From positions 62,001 to 126,000 of the forward strand of contig JASWJB010000053.1 of assembly GCA_032433595.1 (NCBI GenBank): 64,000 nucleotides of DNA. The letters are read 5' to 3'. Positions 25,001 through 36,902 of this stretch are shown piece after piece. The translations under genes and the position numbers were made by a program. A model generated the notes under the pieces. The model worked only from the letters and a program-made list of their open reading frames with translations. It made no database searches and had not been told where the DNA came from. Origin of the DNA: Conoideocrella luteorostrata. Its lineage: Eukaryota; Ascomycota; Sordariomycetes; Hypocreales; Clavicipitaceae. How positions within the stretch are numbered: position 1 is the first letter of the stretch; every line of letters starts with the position of its first letter.

Positions 25001-26277
25001 GCGCAGCTACCAAGGTAGGTAGGTTGCAGTGTCGCCATCCGTTCCCTTTCAGCCCCGTAACCTTGTCGTTAATTAAGAGTTACTTCATTCGAGCGTGTGA
25101 GGGATTTCGGTCCGCGAAAAACCTCGGCGGATCCCCTGATGTGCAGGAATATGGTATGCAGTTCTTGATGACATTGCCGCCAAATAAGCCGTGGTCTCTC
25201 CAGCTGGCTCAAGCACCAATCCGCGCGCGGTCATGGTTTCCCAATTACTTGTAGTAGAAGTGGGCCGAGCAGCATACTAGATCCAAGGTGTGGCTTCGGA
25301 CGATGGGGTCTAGTCACTGTACACTCCACCGCCTACCACTAATATCTTGCACCTGCAACGTTACCAACCCCAGAATCTACTTGGTTATCTTGAGGCTCAA
25401 TCCTTACCTGCTGCGCCGGCTTGATGGTGGGAGAAGGGGCTGCAGTACGTGACTACCTCAATATTCAGACTCTAATGGAGGGTGAAACTCTTGATTTCTT
25501 ATGATCTATCTTCACGGCGCTTCACGTGTGGGTGTGAGTGAGTTGGCTAATACATGAGAGGCCCCGTGCCTTGATAAGCCCATAACTAATTGCACACCTG
25601 ATTCTTGCTACTCTGTCTCAGGTGCATGGTGTGTTCGTGCGAATCTGAATCTAGTTCAGGTGGTCAACCTGGGGTTCGACACATGGGTACCGCTTACTTA
25701 ACAACCCAGCTCCGTTTAGATAGACAAGAACGTCATGTTTTGCAGGTGTACGTATGAAACTACTAATCCATACAACCTCAGGGACGCAAGAAATGAACAT
25801 CGAGGCTAGATTCACGGCATTTTTTTTCTGGGAGAGCGTGCATTATCCTATCCCAGCCGGGAATAGGGTAGGCATCCGTTGACGCTGGAAATCTGTCTAA
25901 TCCACGCTAGTGGCTGTTGAAAGCAGGCACATTACTCCATAGTTCATAGTTACTATCGAGCCAGGTGACATTTGTTGAATGGTCGCAGGTGCATGCTGGA
26001 ATCTTGTCTTCAGCACCACAGCGCTGTAGGACAGTCCGGCAATTGGAAGATCCTCTCTAGACCCGCTTCTAGAATTCTGAAATGCCCCCATCGAACGAAG
26101 ACTGGAAGCCCCATATTTTTTGTCAGCACCCAGTTGACACCACTTAATTTATTTGCCTGACGAACATGACCAAACAAACACCCAGTACAACCTTGAACCG
26201 TAAATGGCTTATGCCTCCAAGGCAAACCCATATGTTGCATAATGGTCAGTGTAAGAGCCCTTTCCTCCACCGTCTTT
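22003..26277. other. 4.3-kb gene-poor region
   Basis: The largest gap in the window. No open frame in it shows a recognisable domain, and the longest (22860-23264, +, 134 codons) has the composition of chance sequence. It holds TACGGAGTA/TACTCCGTA at 22761, 22819, 23032 and 23039. The left end carries the chitinase promoter and the right end that of the prenyltransferase gene. It could be old transposon remains or a subtelomere-like island; nothing here decides. Confidence 0.5.
22761..23047. repeat. Second cluster of TACGGAGTA / TACTCCGTA words
   Basis: Exact copies at 22761-22769, 22819-22827, 23032-23040 and 23039-23047. The last two form TACGGAGTACTCCGTA, a perfect 16-bp palindrome with the two orientations in the opposite order to the palindrome at 14284-14299. 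Confidence 0.8.
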
Positions 26278-27662
26278 ATGGCGGTCAGTGTAGACAGCGA
26301 GGAGATAAGATTAACAACATAATAAAACAGCATAACGTGCCACGTACAACACTGCCCCGTACGAAAGAGCAAGGTGAGAAGGAGGCTCAAAGGATCAAGA
26401 AGTACAGAGAACTAGAACAGAATATTCGCCAGAGGGTTAGTTGGTCAAATACCGGACCGTCACATATGCTCATTTCTGGCATGTTTCTTCAACTAAAAGG
26501 GAATCCAGACCGTAACCTCAGAGTATGACGAGGAAACATTTCATCTCAGCTCAAAACTCCTACGGTTGAACCCAGAATATTACACAGTATGGAACATTCG
26601 ACGGCGCTGTTTGAGTTGTCTCACATTTTCTGCAGCGCCTAACGAGGACGGCGAATGTGAGTATCACTGCCACTGGGTTAGTAACTACCACATTAATAGG
26701 TTGAAGCCAACAAGCAGAGCGCTATCGGCCAAACCAACAATGGCACCGAGAATTCGCAACCGGCTGATTACAGCAATGACCGAAAATCTGTTGAGAGTAC
26801 GATCCGCTCCGAACTCGTATTTACTGTCCCTTTGCTCATCGAGTTTCCAAAATGCTACTGGATCTGGAAGTATCGCGTGTGGATGCTGCAACAGGCCACT
26901 GAGAAATTATTAGTCACTAATGCCAGGGTTGTGTGGGAAGAGGAACTTGTGTTAGTGCAGAAGATGCTCCATAAAGATTGCAGAAACTTCCATGCCTGGG
27001 GCTATCGGCGCCATGTCGTTTCACAGCTGGAAAACCCTATCCTTAACGGCAAGAGCATGGTTGAGTCTGAGTTTGTTTATACCACTATGATGACTCTAAC
27101 GGATCTTTCCAATTTCTCAGCTTGGCATAATCGTAGCCAGCTGATTCCCCGTCTTCTTAACGAGCGGAACGCTGATGCAGGTGCTCGTAAGCGATTTCTT
27201 GACGAAGGTGAGTTTTCGAGTTGTCGTCTCAACTTGCGTCAGATTTTTGTATGGCTCATCACGTCTATGTCTCATGTAGAGCGCGAAAATGTGCATGAGG
27301 CACTGAACTTGGGCCCAGATGACCAGTCCTTGTGGTATTATCACCAATATCTTGTTAATGCCATAATTGGAGCTTCTGGTCAAGGGCCGATTGTACGTGA
27401 CCTGTCGTTGGAGGAACGTCATAATTATTTGCAAGACGAGATAGCCTTCATTCAAGATCTTCTTGAAGACTATTTGGATGTGAAATGGATTTACGAGGCC
27501 CTTGTCGAATGTACACTGGCTGCAAAGAAACTCAGCGCTCATGAACTACAGCAAACAAAGAGGTATCCTTTAGCTGAGTGGATTCGGAAATTGCAAGAAC
27601 TTGACAAGAAACGGAAGGGCCGCTGGGACGATCTGGAGATGTATATCCAAGTGCATTACTGA
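26278..27662 (+). CDS. BET4: Rab geranylgeranyltransferase alpha subunit
   Basis: Alpha subunit of the type II protein geranylgeranyltransferase, which with the beta subunit and Rab escort protein adds lipid to Rab GTPases. The prenyltransferase alpha repeats are clear: NPEYYTVWNIRRRCL, FPKCYWIWKYRVWML, CRNFHAWGYRRHVV, NFSAWHNRSQLIPRL and DQSLWYYHQYLV. Best model: 26278-26283, 26331-26435, 26524-26660 and 26774-27662, about 378 residues. The first exon would be only ATG GCG, joined over a 47-nt GTCAGT..CAG intron to HNVPRTTLPRTK, which matches the family start. Intron 2 could shift by one codon. The third intron's ends are also uncertain, because a better-looking GTGAGT donor at 26656 does not give a working frame. 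The product is secure; the exact 5' exons are not. Confidence 0.87.
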
Positions 27663-27806
27663 GTAGGGACTAGGTTCTTAATATAGGTTCTTTTTAGTCA
27701 GGCTCGTGCTGCGAGAATCTTTTCCAACCACTAGCCGATTTTCAGTCATGACTATGACTAGTTCGCTCAAGCCATATTGTCAGTCTCAATATTCTGACTA
27801 GATATA

Positions 27807-29749
27807 TCAAGCTTCACAGTTGGACTTTATGAGATGACCCCCTTTGCCTACAAGTCCCTCTAGGTAGTCCAACATCACCTCTACCGGAAGCATATCTATA
27901 CGGCCGAGGGTTGGGTTAGAGGACTTCAAAACCTGGCCACCAAAAAGCACTCGGACGTAGTACTCTGATGGACTGGAAGTTGAGATTTGCGACGCCTCCT
28001 GTGCAGATGTCGCCACTGCCGTGGTAGGGTTGGATAGACACGCGCATGCTGATGACAAACGACCCTGATTGATGCATTCCGAAGGCGAAGACCTCGTGGT
28101 GGCTTGGTAGGTAGGTTTTGGTGTACTGACTTCCTGACATAGTGTTTTAGCTGACGCAAAATTTCGCAAAATATGACGAAGGCAATTATCGTGGATCTAT
28201 TACCGGTGTGCTTGCTGGATAAGGATTCGGAACTTGGGTTTTGCGCCTGTACAGTTCTAGTACGACTTCAGACCCCATTCCTGGCCAAACTATTTTGTCA
28301 ATTTGAAGTATAGAAAGAAAGCGAGATACTGATCCATCATGAGCGATATTGTGGTAATAACGGATCTTGGACTGCCCATTGATGACATCCCGAAGATGAT
28401 TGGTCAGCTCACCCACCCAGACACCAAGAGATGATGCACTGGCGGGGAGTGATGACGGATGATCACGATAAATTTGACTGTATTCCCAGTGTCCCATTCG
28501 ATACACGGCATCAGCGAGGCCCTGTGAGACGCAAGGGGTGCTATTTTGACCTTTAGCTAGCTTACACGGTAGAGGTCTATCATGGCATTGTCTTGCAGAG
28601 AGATTGTCATAGTAATGGTCAAATGAGGCGTGAAATCCGCCATCACTCGACGGCACTCCTGAAACACCATCTAGTGTCTGGAACAAGCTGGCAGATAAAT
28701 CTAGATGGATTTTCCAGTCAGGATTGCTGCTTGACTTAATAGCGTTGAATAGCTTGTCTGCTGCGCTGCAGGAATATTGCGGTTCCAAGCTATCAACTCC
28801 TACCGCCTGAAAGATGTATCCAGTAAACGTTTAGCCACAGCACTTCCTTAATTCAAACGGAACGAGAGGCAGGTGAGAAATCACGATAGAGCGGGTATGA
28901 CTAGCCGCCACATCAAATTGACTTACTTGAGCAAGTAATGGAAATGGCTCGTTTGTCGACCACATTCCGTTGATAACCATGCCGGCAACCTGGCTGGTGA
29001 TTATGTTGTTAGTGACGCGGTATCTGACGACAGACCTATAGTCGTCATGTTTTGCGGGAAGAAACCCCAAGAGACCATGATACACAGCGTAAAGATCTGC
29101 ACCGTGCTGCCAAGAGTCCCGCAAGCCGCCAACAGTGATCTGGGGGAAACTGCAGCTCCCAGCCCACCCTGTGGGAATGAAAGGGTTGTTAAGGGAATTG
29201 TACCCTTGGCGAAACACAGGCGCAGAATTTCTGCCTCCCAAAGGCTGCCCATAAAGAAACATGTGTACGTCATCACAGTCCCACTGATAGGATTCAATTG
29301 GGAAAGAATTGGATGCATACGGTGTTCGCTTATGGTGTCGATGAATCTAAACATCATATATCAGATAATCATTCAAGCTCTAGGATCCTAACCACGCGGG
29401 ACGAGACGTATGGAGAGCTTCAGCAACGCACCAACTCAACATATTGGAGATCGAATTCTTTGTCTGCTCGAACATATTCTCGTGGCCGAACATGTGGCAT
29501 ATTACACCAGTTGTAAGTTCCATATTCGCCGTCGGGTATAGTAGAGGAATTATATATGAAGCCATACGTTCCATTGGCATGAAGTGCTGACGTAATATTA
29601 TTGATCTGTGTCTTGGCTGGCGCATACCAACTTGTGTCGATCCCTCGTATGCTTGCTGGTATAACTTGATTGTCTGCACGTATTCCACGAGGTACTGAAG
29701 CTGCCACCGCGAGGAGTAAGAGCTTCAACATCCCGCAGATTTTACGCAT
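27807..29749 (-). CDS. Secreted histidine acid phosphatase family protein
   Basis: Histidine acid phosphatase (branch 2) fold, predicted extracellular phosphomonoesterase. Exons: 29432-29749, 28927-29346, 28204-28806 and 27807-28133; introns 85, 120 and 70 nt; 555 residues. A signal peptide (MRKICGMLKLLLLAVAAS) starts the protein. The phosphate-binding motif usually written RHGxRxP reads RHHKRTP here, right after the first intron. The second signature is IAHDGSV with the catalytic His-Asp. Several Asn glycosylation sites and paired cysteines fit secretion. The region before the C-terminal YYVRVLFGGQVLK block is a Ser/Thr- and Cys-containing linker that could hide another intron. The substrate is not clear; phytase is less likely because motif 1 departs from the phytase form. 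It converges with the BET4 gene. Confidence 0.85.
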
Positions 29750-30876
29750 AGGTTTACTTTCTATGCTATGGGCGGGAAGATAAGAAAGAAAAATATCACA
29801 CAAATGCATCAAGCCACTAAGTTTTGTTTGACAACTGGGTTGAAATATGTGCTTGAACTGGCAGACGGAGGGGATGGTAATAGTGGTCAGAAAGAATGGT
29901 ATTAGTAAGAATTATGAGGAAGTGGCATGTATTTTCCTCGTCACTGCGAATAAAAACAAAAAACACGGCTGATTTGAAAGTCTTTGCAACTATGAGCAGA
30001 AATGCAAAACATAAAGTAATATATTTACCAGTACGAGGGGGCGGGGTTTCGGTACATGCATCGTCATCACCTAAGCACTATCCACGAGTAGAGGACTAGA
30101 CCGACCCCACGTGGTCGTCGGTGTGCATGGGCTTATAATCTTAGATTCAATGTTTTTTGTTGGGCTAGCAGCAGCCGGCATGTAAGCCTTGAAATGGCCA
30201 ATTAGAACTTTTGGCGAATACGACTTAATCATGCTAACGTTACTGGCAACATTGAAGCGTGGCTGGGCCTTTGATACATCAACTTTCACTACTGGTACGT
30301 CACTCTGCTTCTTTGCAACTGTTCTGTTTCTCGGGTCTTGAAGACATCTCCAGAAATCAACGGTCAGACATGTGACCTGTTCTTCTCTAGTTCCCACCAA
30401 GGTACTTGAAACGGTCCGGATCAGGACAAACATGAAGGAAATTAGGACGGAATCAGGCCCGAGGGATATGGAGACTGGCAGGGCTAGATTTAGCCTTTTT
30501 GTAGGAGCAAATGCAATATCAATTGTCAAGTGAGGATGTCGTGAAACAACCGAGCTCGTTGTAGCCATATAAGGCACTGGCAGTGTCTGGTATGAAAGCA
30601 GTCATGCCAGATGGCATTACTCTAAAAGCATTTTGTACAAGAAGCACTCAAACATGCTCTTATTGCGTTGATAATAAATAAATGCTTCAAATGATATGCA
30701 AGCTTAACCGTCTAAGCCATCATAGTGACGTTTTAAAAATCCGTTCAAAACTAGACTAAATATCTTGTGGCTTGAACTGGTGGGTATTGGACTCTTACCC
30801 TGATGAAATTACTCGTAATCACCAAGTATGAATGACGCGCTTCTGGTAGAGACGTTCCACGTGCGTGGCAGCTTGA
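29750..30876. other. Intergenic, phosphatase promoter
   Basis: 1.1 kb between the phosphatase start and the 3' end of the JmjC gene. It contains one weak minus-strand frame (30071-30577), listed separately, and otherwise no supported feature. Confidence 0.4.
30071..30577 (-). CDS. Doubtful hypothetical protein
   Basis: An uninterrupted frame of up to 168 codons on the minus strand. I recognise no domain. It has a moderately hydrophobic patch (LALPVSISLGPDSVLISFMF) and a Lys/Arg-mixed C-terminal half. It may be an orphan gene or chance; codon composition is not clearly different from nearby non-coding DNA. Confidence 0.22.
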   Translation of the reverse strand: MPYMATTSSVVSRHPHLTIDIAFAPTKRLNLALPVSISLGPDSVLISFMFVLIRTVSSTLVGTREEQVTCLTVDFWRCLQDPRNRTVAKKQSDVPVVKVDVSKAQPRFNVASNVSMIKSYSPKVLIGHFKAYMPAAASPTKNIESKIISPCTPTTTWGRSSPLLVDSA

Positions 30877-33800
30877 TTATCCTCTGCCTCGCCATCTGCC
30901 TCGCCTCCTACCTCGTCCTCTACCTCGTCCTCTACCTCGTCCTCTCCCTGTTGTTTGACTCCTTCCTGCCTCTCGTTCTCGAATATGACAGAGATCAGGG
31001 CCAGTTGGCTGGTGGGCGGTTGTGCGGCTCGCTGGAATATCACCGTCGTCACTGTCATCACTGGACACTATGTTTCGATTGTGGTCAACAATGCTCTGAT
31101 ATTCGTCGTCGCTTGAGGCCATGTCCGTTAATCTAACAATCGTCTTCTGGTGATTGGAGCCATCTGACAGATCCAAATCGGAATGCTCTTTACTAGCTGA
31201 TTGAGTAGGAGCTTGTGATTCGCCTTCAGATCTGCTTGTTCCGCTCCTCATGGATGAGGGCTGACGCAAATTGTGTTTTTTGGGATAGTCTTCTACTAGT
31301 GATTGGGTTTGGGAAAACCCTATCACTGCCGAGGACTCCGGCGCATTAGAGATATTCTTCTCACTACGATTCTCCTTCGATAGTGGTCTGTCCTCCACTT
31401 TCCGCTTCCCAATTTTAAATCTTTTCCCCTGTAAAGCCAGTCGTTCCGCCATGGACATAAAGTGCTGGTTCGGAGATGCGGTAGACTTTTTAGGAGGTAA
31501 AATACGAGTGGTCAATTGCCTGGCCAATAATCTGTCATCATTAATGCCCACATAAGTTTGGTTATGTAGGGCTCCATCTCTGGCTATATTAACTTGTCCG
31601 TCATGAGATCCAGGTATCGTAGTAAACGCGCGTGGAAAAGTCGATGCAACACCTTCTGACGTATCTGGGAGAGTAGTGGATGCGATAAGTACTTTCCTTG
31701 GTCTGCCACGTGGACGCTTGGTTACGGGTGAAGGAGCAGCGACCGATATATCTGCTACTGAATCTGTTCTACGGGATCTTGATAGCTGCCGTGATTGTCT
31801 TTGTGGCGGCGGGCCTCGCTGCTTTGCACCGCGAGCGGGGGTCGATGCTTCCAATGGCTCCGGCAACCGCATTTCATGCCGGGTTGGCTCGGGACGGTTG
31901 GTAACGATGTTGGAATCTTCATTCCTGTCACTTGTTTGATCAGGGTCTTGATTTGCCAGTGTCTTGTCACTGACATTTTCTCCATCGGTTTCGTCAGCAT
32001 CTCCGTCTTCTACCTCAACATCATCAAGCTCCACGTATGATGTCAGAGGTTTCGCGTGGCGGAGGGCAGGCTCGTGGGAAGAGTTGTCAGGTTCTGTAAG
32101 GGCTTCCGCTCCAGTTGCTGTCGGACTGCTATGATGGATTGTTCTGCGAAAATCATCGATACTACTTGACTGCTGTAGCTTACTGTGTGACGGGGAAGCT
32201 GGGCCGTTGAGTAAACTTGATTCAAACAGTGCCGGGTCCATTATATCCATGAAATCTGCGTTGCTGGAGTGCCGAATTTTTTTGTGTTTAGACCTGCCTA
32301 CTATAAAGTCCAGATCTTCCTTATCACGCCTTGCCTTTCTTTTCGCTACACGAATTGACCTTCTCACGGATTCAGGTAGTTCGAGATCGTCAAGCTTTAT
32401 TGCGCCAGCGAGTGGTGCTTTATATGGATCGAATAAAATCTTGTCTGGAGTATCGTCTTGTTCATAGTATCCCATACCGATTCCATAGCTAGAGCGCACA
32501 GGTGGGTTAGGATAGGATGACTCGCCAGCATTTGAAGGGAACGCTGGCCTCAATGCACCAAGAACGGGACCAAATCCTGGGCTTGGTGTATCCGTAGTGA
32601 CGTCGATATCTAATGGAGGCGCGAGAAAGTCGCGGATGCCTTGCGACTTGCTCTCATGTACCCGAGTTGTATCGTCACCGTTGTATGAGATCGCATTGAC
32701 GGGCATTATTGGACCCTCTCCAGAGACATCAGTCTCATTGTTTACTTCATTAGGTGGGCCATTCGCTCTGGCATTGTCTGCTTGTTGTCGTAAGCGTTGC
32801 ATTCTGCGGCTGTCTTTGCTGCGGCCTTCTTCTCCTGCCGCTTTAAGCCACGAAAGATTGTGTACGCGGAAATCAACGAGTGCTTCAATACTCCGGTCGT
32901 CAGCGATTGGCCTGGTGTCGTGACCAAGAGACGTGTTTTTGGGAGTATAAGGATTGGTATTGCCTGCACGGCGGCAGTGCCCACAGTTACAAATACCCAA
33001 GCATTTAGGACATTGCCAGCTTTCATCCTGCAGAACAGTTTGGGGCATCATGTCAAAAGCTCTGTAGAGGACGCCATAACAATAAGCTTCTGCGCACTCC
33101 TCATTGGAGCATTCATGAACTCGGTAGCTATAATCCTTATGACAGCACACATGACATCTTCGGACTTCTCCTTGCTTCTGTTTTCGCTTGGTCTTCTTCT
33201 TCCGTTTGTCTTCACTACTATCTCGATCTGAATCACTTGGTTCATTGCGGTAGTCTTGTTTGGTAATGTCTCTCCATGGGCGTCTAATGAGAGCCTCCTG
33301 ACATATCTGCGCTACAGATTTCTTTCCCGAAATTTGCTGAGCGACTTCGAATGGTGCTGGGGAGCTGTACAGGTCGACGAAGCCGTCATTCATTACAACC
33401 ATTTCGCGCCATGCTTCATATTTCTCGATCAATCCAGGCCATGACCACTGCTCACACCATTGAAGACCAGAGACGCAAGCACAGGATCTCCCCATAGCGT
33501 AGCATTCCATGCAAATATCGTATGCGTCTTCATCACCGCCCAAAAGAGTTCTGACACAATGCTTGCAAGTAAGAAATCTGTTAAAGATGTTTGACCGGCA
33601 GTATGAACAAGTAACGCATGAGTCGAAGGGCAGAATTTCTACCTTTTTTTCTTTGTAAGCAAAGCCTTCATCAATGAGAACCTCCGAGAAAAGACTGAAC
33701 AGAGATTTGAAATCTCCGGATAATTGCTTTGCGCGAGGAGAATTTCTCACTATATCTCGACCGATGCCCATGAAGCTGTCCTGAGCAATTTCTTCTTGTC

Positions 33801-34984
33801 TTTCCATTTCCTTCAGAGCGTTGTGGTATTTCTCAAGAGTGTAATATATAATTGCCTTGTTTTTATACTGTTCATCGCGGCAGACTAGTCTCGCCTTCGG
33901 AAGGGCCTCATGCAATGCCAGACGAAGTGTCTCTGGGGTTGTACGATTCCAGGCCACCTTCATTGTTCGCGTGCCAGTGTTCCACACTTGGTGAACTGCA
34001 AGTGGAGGTATAATGATGAAGTCGCCTGGTCGCTGGTCTGCGAAGTACACATCAAAGGGAGCTTTTTTCCATGCGTTGATTTGTGCAAAATGCTTTTCAA
34101 TCTCGATATCGTGACCTAACACTGACAGAAAGTATTCACGCACAACATCGCGGTCCTTGCTCTCCGTCATAAACCAGATGGAGCTTCCACGCTTTTCGCC
34201 CGATTTGTTTCCAGAGGCCTCCACCATGATATTGTGACCAATAGACGCACACATTTCCCGATGAGCTGGTGTATACGTGCCTTCATGACCAATATAACAC
34301 ATAAGGTTTTCGGCACGCATATCTTTGGGGAGACTTGACATAAGATCCCCGGCAGGAGCTGCGCTAATTCCGACGGTGTGCGCCTCACTATCACAGTGCT
34401 TAGTTGTTGGCTGTCGTCGTATCCCTTCATTAGGCAAATGTGTTGTTACATTGTCGTTCAAGTAAAACAAATTAGGATGAAGGACTTTTTGTAAAACATC
34501 TCGCCATTCGGTCGGACAATCAATATCCTTGAGATAGAGCCTCTGCCGACGTTCATCTCTAAAATTTTGCGTCGTCCACTGGTTTGTCAATTGTTTCATC
34601 GATCTCAGATAATGCCCGGTTGTCATTGGGATGTCGATACCAGCCGAAACGTCGCGCACGTTCTCCTCTGCATAAGTTAGCAATGATCATGAACGATTTC
34701 GGGTGTCACTGACGTTTTTTGTCATAGGTTTTTTCCAGCCAGTCATGATTGAAAAGCCATTTTGGTAGTAATGCATCCCAACCATCGATGACGAGTGGTT
34801 TACCACCAGTAACAACATGCAATTGTATCAGCTTTTCGACCTCCAACTGACCTAGATCCCGAATTTGGTCTCTCGAGATTCTTTGAGCCCATTTGAAATT
34901 CGGTGTCCGATCCACTAGGCTATAAAGATCCAAGTCTAGAGGCAAAGGATCGAATTTGGCTTGAGGATGGAGCGAGGTAGGCAT
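30877..34984 (-). CDS. JmjC-domain chromatin protein with Cys-rich zinc finger and AT-hook
   Basis: Large nuclear protein, probably an Fe(II)/2-oxoglutarate histone demethylase. Two exons, 34714-34984 and 30877-34667, joined over a 46-nt intron with a GTCAGT donor; 1353 residues. The JmjC domain lies about residues 200-350, with iron ligands HxE (AHREM) and the distal His (PPLAVHQVWN) both present, so catalysis is plausible. Cysteine clusters follow (CVTCSYCRSN, CKHCVRTLLGG, then RRCHVCCHKDYS and WQCPKCLGICNCGHCRR), resembling the zf-4CXXC_R1 finger that accompanies JmjC in this group. Further on are basic segments and an AT-hook-like KRPRGRPRK. The C-terminus is a run of Arg-Gly repeats encoded by a 12-bp minisatellite. 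It diverges from COQ2. The exact histone residue acted on cannot be told. Confidence 0.88.
30890..30960 (-). repeat. 12-bp minisatellite encoding Arg-Gly repeats
   Basis: On the plus strand the unit CCTCGTCCTCTA occurs about three times in tandem with degenerate flanking units. On the coding strand it encodes alternating Arg-Gly at the end of the JmjC protein. Its unit length is a multiple of three, so copy-number change keeps the frame. Confidence 0.75.
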
Positions 34985-35402
34985 CGCTGCGCTGATTGCT
35001 GAGTTCTACACTCATTGCTCACGTTGATACTCTCTTGATTAGTAAAGGAAATACTTTGGAAATGAGCCTGGATATCCTTCACAGATGACGTGGAAATAGT
35101 CAAACAGGTTGCAAGCTTTGGCACGAAGAAGCCGCTGAGGTATGAATTCAATGTGGGGACAAGACAACAAAGGCACCGACAGGATGAATCACGTGATGTT
35201 TTTTCTTCCTTCACTGGTATTGTTGTTTTACAACGCCGTTGACAGATCTGTATAGGTCTAATTGGCAAGAGTTAATTCTAAATGCTCTACAGCTGCCAGA
35301 AATGAATTTCGACAATATCACGTCTCCAAGTGGGAATAACTAGCAGTTATCGGCCGTTAGAAATCGAGCTGTAGCTATATTACTCCGAGGAAAGCGACAG
35401 TT
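34985..35402. promoter_or_regulatory. Divergent promoter, JmjC gene / COQ2
   Basis: A 418-bp shared upstream region of two divergent genes. It has one perfect TCACGTGA at 35189-35196, roughly midway, which could serve either gene. Confidence 0.55.
35189..35196. promoter_or_regulatory. TCACGTGA E-box between JmjC gene and COQ2
   Basis: Palindromic CACGTG-core site, 205 bp upstream of the JmjC start and about 214 bp upstream of the first COQ2 Met. It is a likely Cbf1/bHLH site by motif only. Confidence 0.4.
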
Positions 35403-36626
35403 GTGGTGCTTACAACCAAAATGAGGCTGTTCAATTTGCCTAATGCTCCCATTGCGACTTTCAGGGTCTCTAGGACACATCGATTTTCAAAAGCTGCAAA
35501 CCGGATCAGTTGCCCTTCTCGAAAGAACATTTTCCAAGACATTTCTCGGCACAGGCAAAATGAACAGCAGCTCAGCAGGATACATCTAGCACACCTTAAA
35601 CAAAAATCAGCGGTTGAACCATTGGCAAAGGCAGAAATATCCGAGCCACGTCCAGACTACGAGCCACCCAAGTCCGGAATCTTGTCTGTCATTCCAGCAT
35701 CATGGGTACCATATGCAGAACTCACCCGAATTGACAAACCTTCAGGCACTTATTACCTTTTTTTCCCTTGTCTTTTTTCTACCTTGATGGCAGCACCCAT
35801 GGCATCGCCAGTGACATCGGTGGGATCCGTTGTTGGCACATCAATACTATTTTTTTCCGGCGCTCTGATTATGCGTGGAGCAGGATGCACTATCAATGAC
35901 TTATGGGATAGAAATCTTGATCCTCACGTTGCTCGTACTCGACTTCGACCCATTGCTCGTCGCGCGATCTCTCCTTTCAACGGGCTCGTGTTCACTGGCG
36001 TTCAACTTTTGGCAGGGTTGGGCATCTTGATCCAATTTCCAATTCCATGTCTTTTCTATGGCATACCTAGTCTCCTGTTTGTTGCAAGCTATCCGCTAGC
36101 TAAGAGAGTAACTTACTATCCCCAATTCGTTCTTGGATTGACCTTCTCTTGGGGGGCCATAATGGGATTTCCGGCGCTTGGGGTGGATTTGTTGTCGAAT
36201 TGGTCGGCTCTGACAGCTGCAGCTTGCCTTTATTCATCTAACATTGCTTGGACAGTCTTGTACGATATGATATACGCGCACATGGATATCAAGGACGATG
36301 CCAAGGCTGGTATTAAAAGCATAGCTCTAAAGCATGGTGCTCAAACAAAACGCATACTGACTGGGCTCGCTGCCACGCAAACCGCTTTACTTGCGGCTGC
36401 TGGTGTAGCCTCGGGTGCTGGGCCTGCTTTCTTTATTGGTAGCTGCGGCGGCGCTGCATTGACACTGGGCCTTATGATCAAGAGGGTCAATCTAAAGAGT
36501 GTTAAAAACTGTTGGTGGTGGTTTGTGAATGGATGCTGGATCACAGGTGGCAGTATCAGTATTGGACTGGCGGCAGATTACCTCCTTCGCCTATCAGGTA
36601 CCAGCTCTGACAAGTCACAGAGCTAG
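35403..36626 (+). CDS. COQ2: 4-hydroxybenzoate polyprenyltransferase, mitochondrial
   Basis: UbiA-family integral membrane enzyme that joins the polyprenyl tail to 4-hydroxybenzoate in ubiquinone synthesis, in the inner mitochondrial membrane. Intronless, 407 residues from the first Met; the second Met at 35421 (MRLFNLPNAP) is an equally good start. The N-terminal 75 residues are Arg/Ser-rich and lack acidic residues until late, as expected of a mitochondrial presequence. Both prenyl-diphosphate/Mg motifs are intact: INDLWDRNLD and YDMIYAHMDIKDD. TRIDKPSGTYYLFFPC is the conserved lead-in. About eight hydrophobic helices follow. The downstream RPS23 gene converges on it with a 276-bp gap. Confidence 0.95.
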   Translation: MVLTTKMRLFNLPNAPIATFRVSRTHRFSKAANRISCPSRKNIFQDISRHRQNEQQLSRIHLAHLKQKSAVEPLAKAEISEPRPDYEPPKSGILSVIPASWVPYAELTRIDKPSGTYYLFFPCLFSTLMAAPMASPVTSVGSVVGTSILFFSGALIMRGAGCTINDLWDRNLDPHVARTRLRPIARRAISPFNGLVFTGVQLLAGLGILIQFPIPCLFYGIPSLLFVASYPLAKRVTYYPQFVLGLTFSWGAIMGFPALGVDLLSNWSALTAAACLYSSNIAWTVLYDMIYAHMDIKDDAKAGIKSIALKHGAQTKRILTGLAATQTALLAAAGVASGAGPAFFIGSCGGAALTLGLMIKRVNLKSVKNCWWWFVNGCWITGGSISIGLAADYLLRLSGTSSDKSQS

Positions 36627-36902
36627 GCAACAAAGCTGTGAACAATACAGGCAAATTGCTGATATACATCACTTCACTTGATAAATCGATTTTGTATTGT
36701 AGCATCATTAGTACGCCGTTTTGGCAGAATTGTTCACACCGAATAAGTGCTTCAAAGAGACTTTTAAATTTTAAATGTTGAACCTAATCTCCTGTGATCA
36801 GATCCTAACCTGCGGTGCCAATACAAACAAAGCCGATATGACTCCTCGTGTCGAAATTTTGACCTAGAACGTCGCTTTCTCTAACACAATCCGTCCTCAC
36901 TT

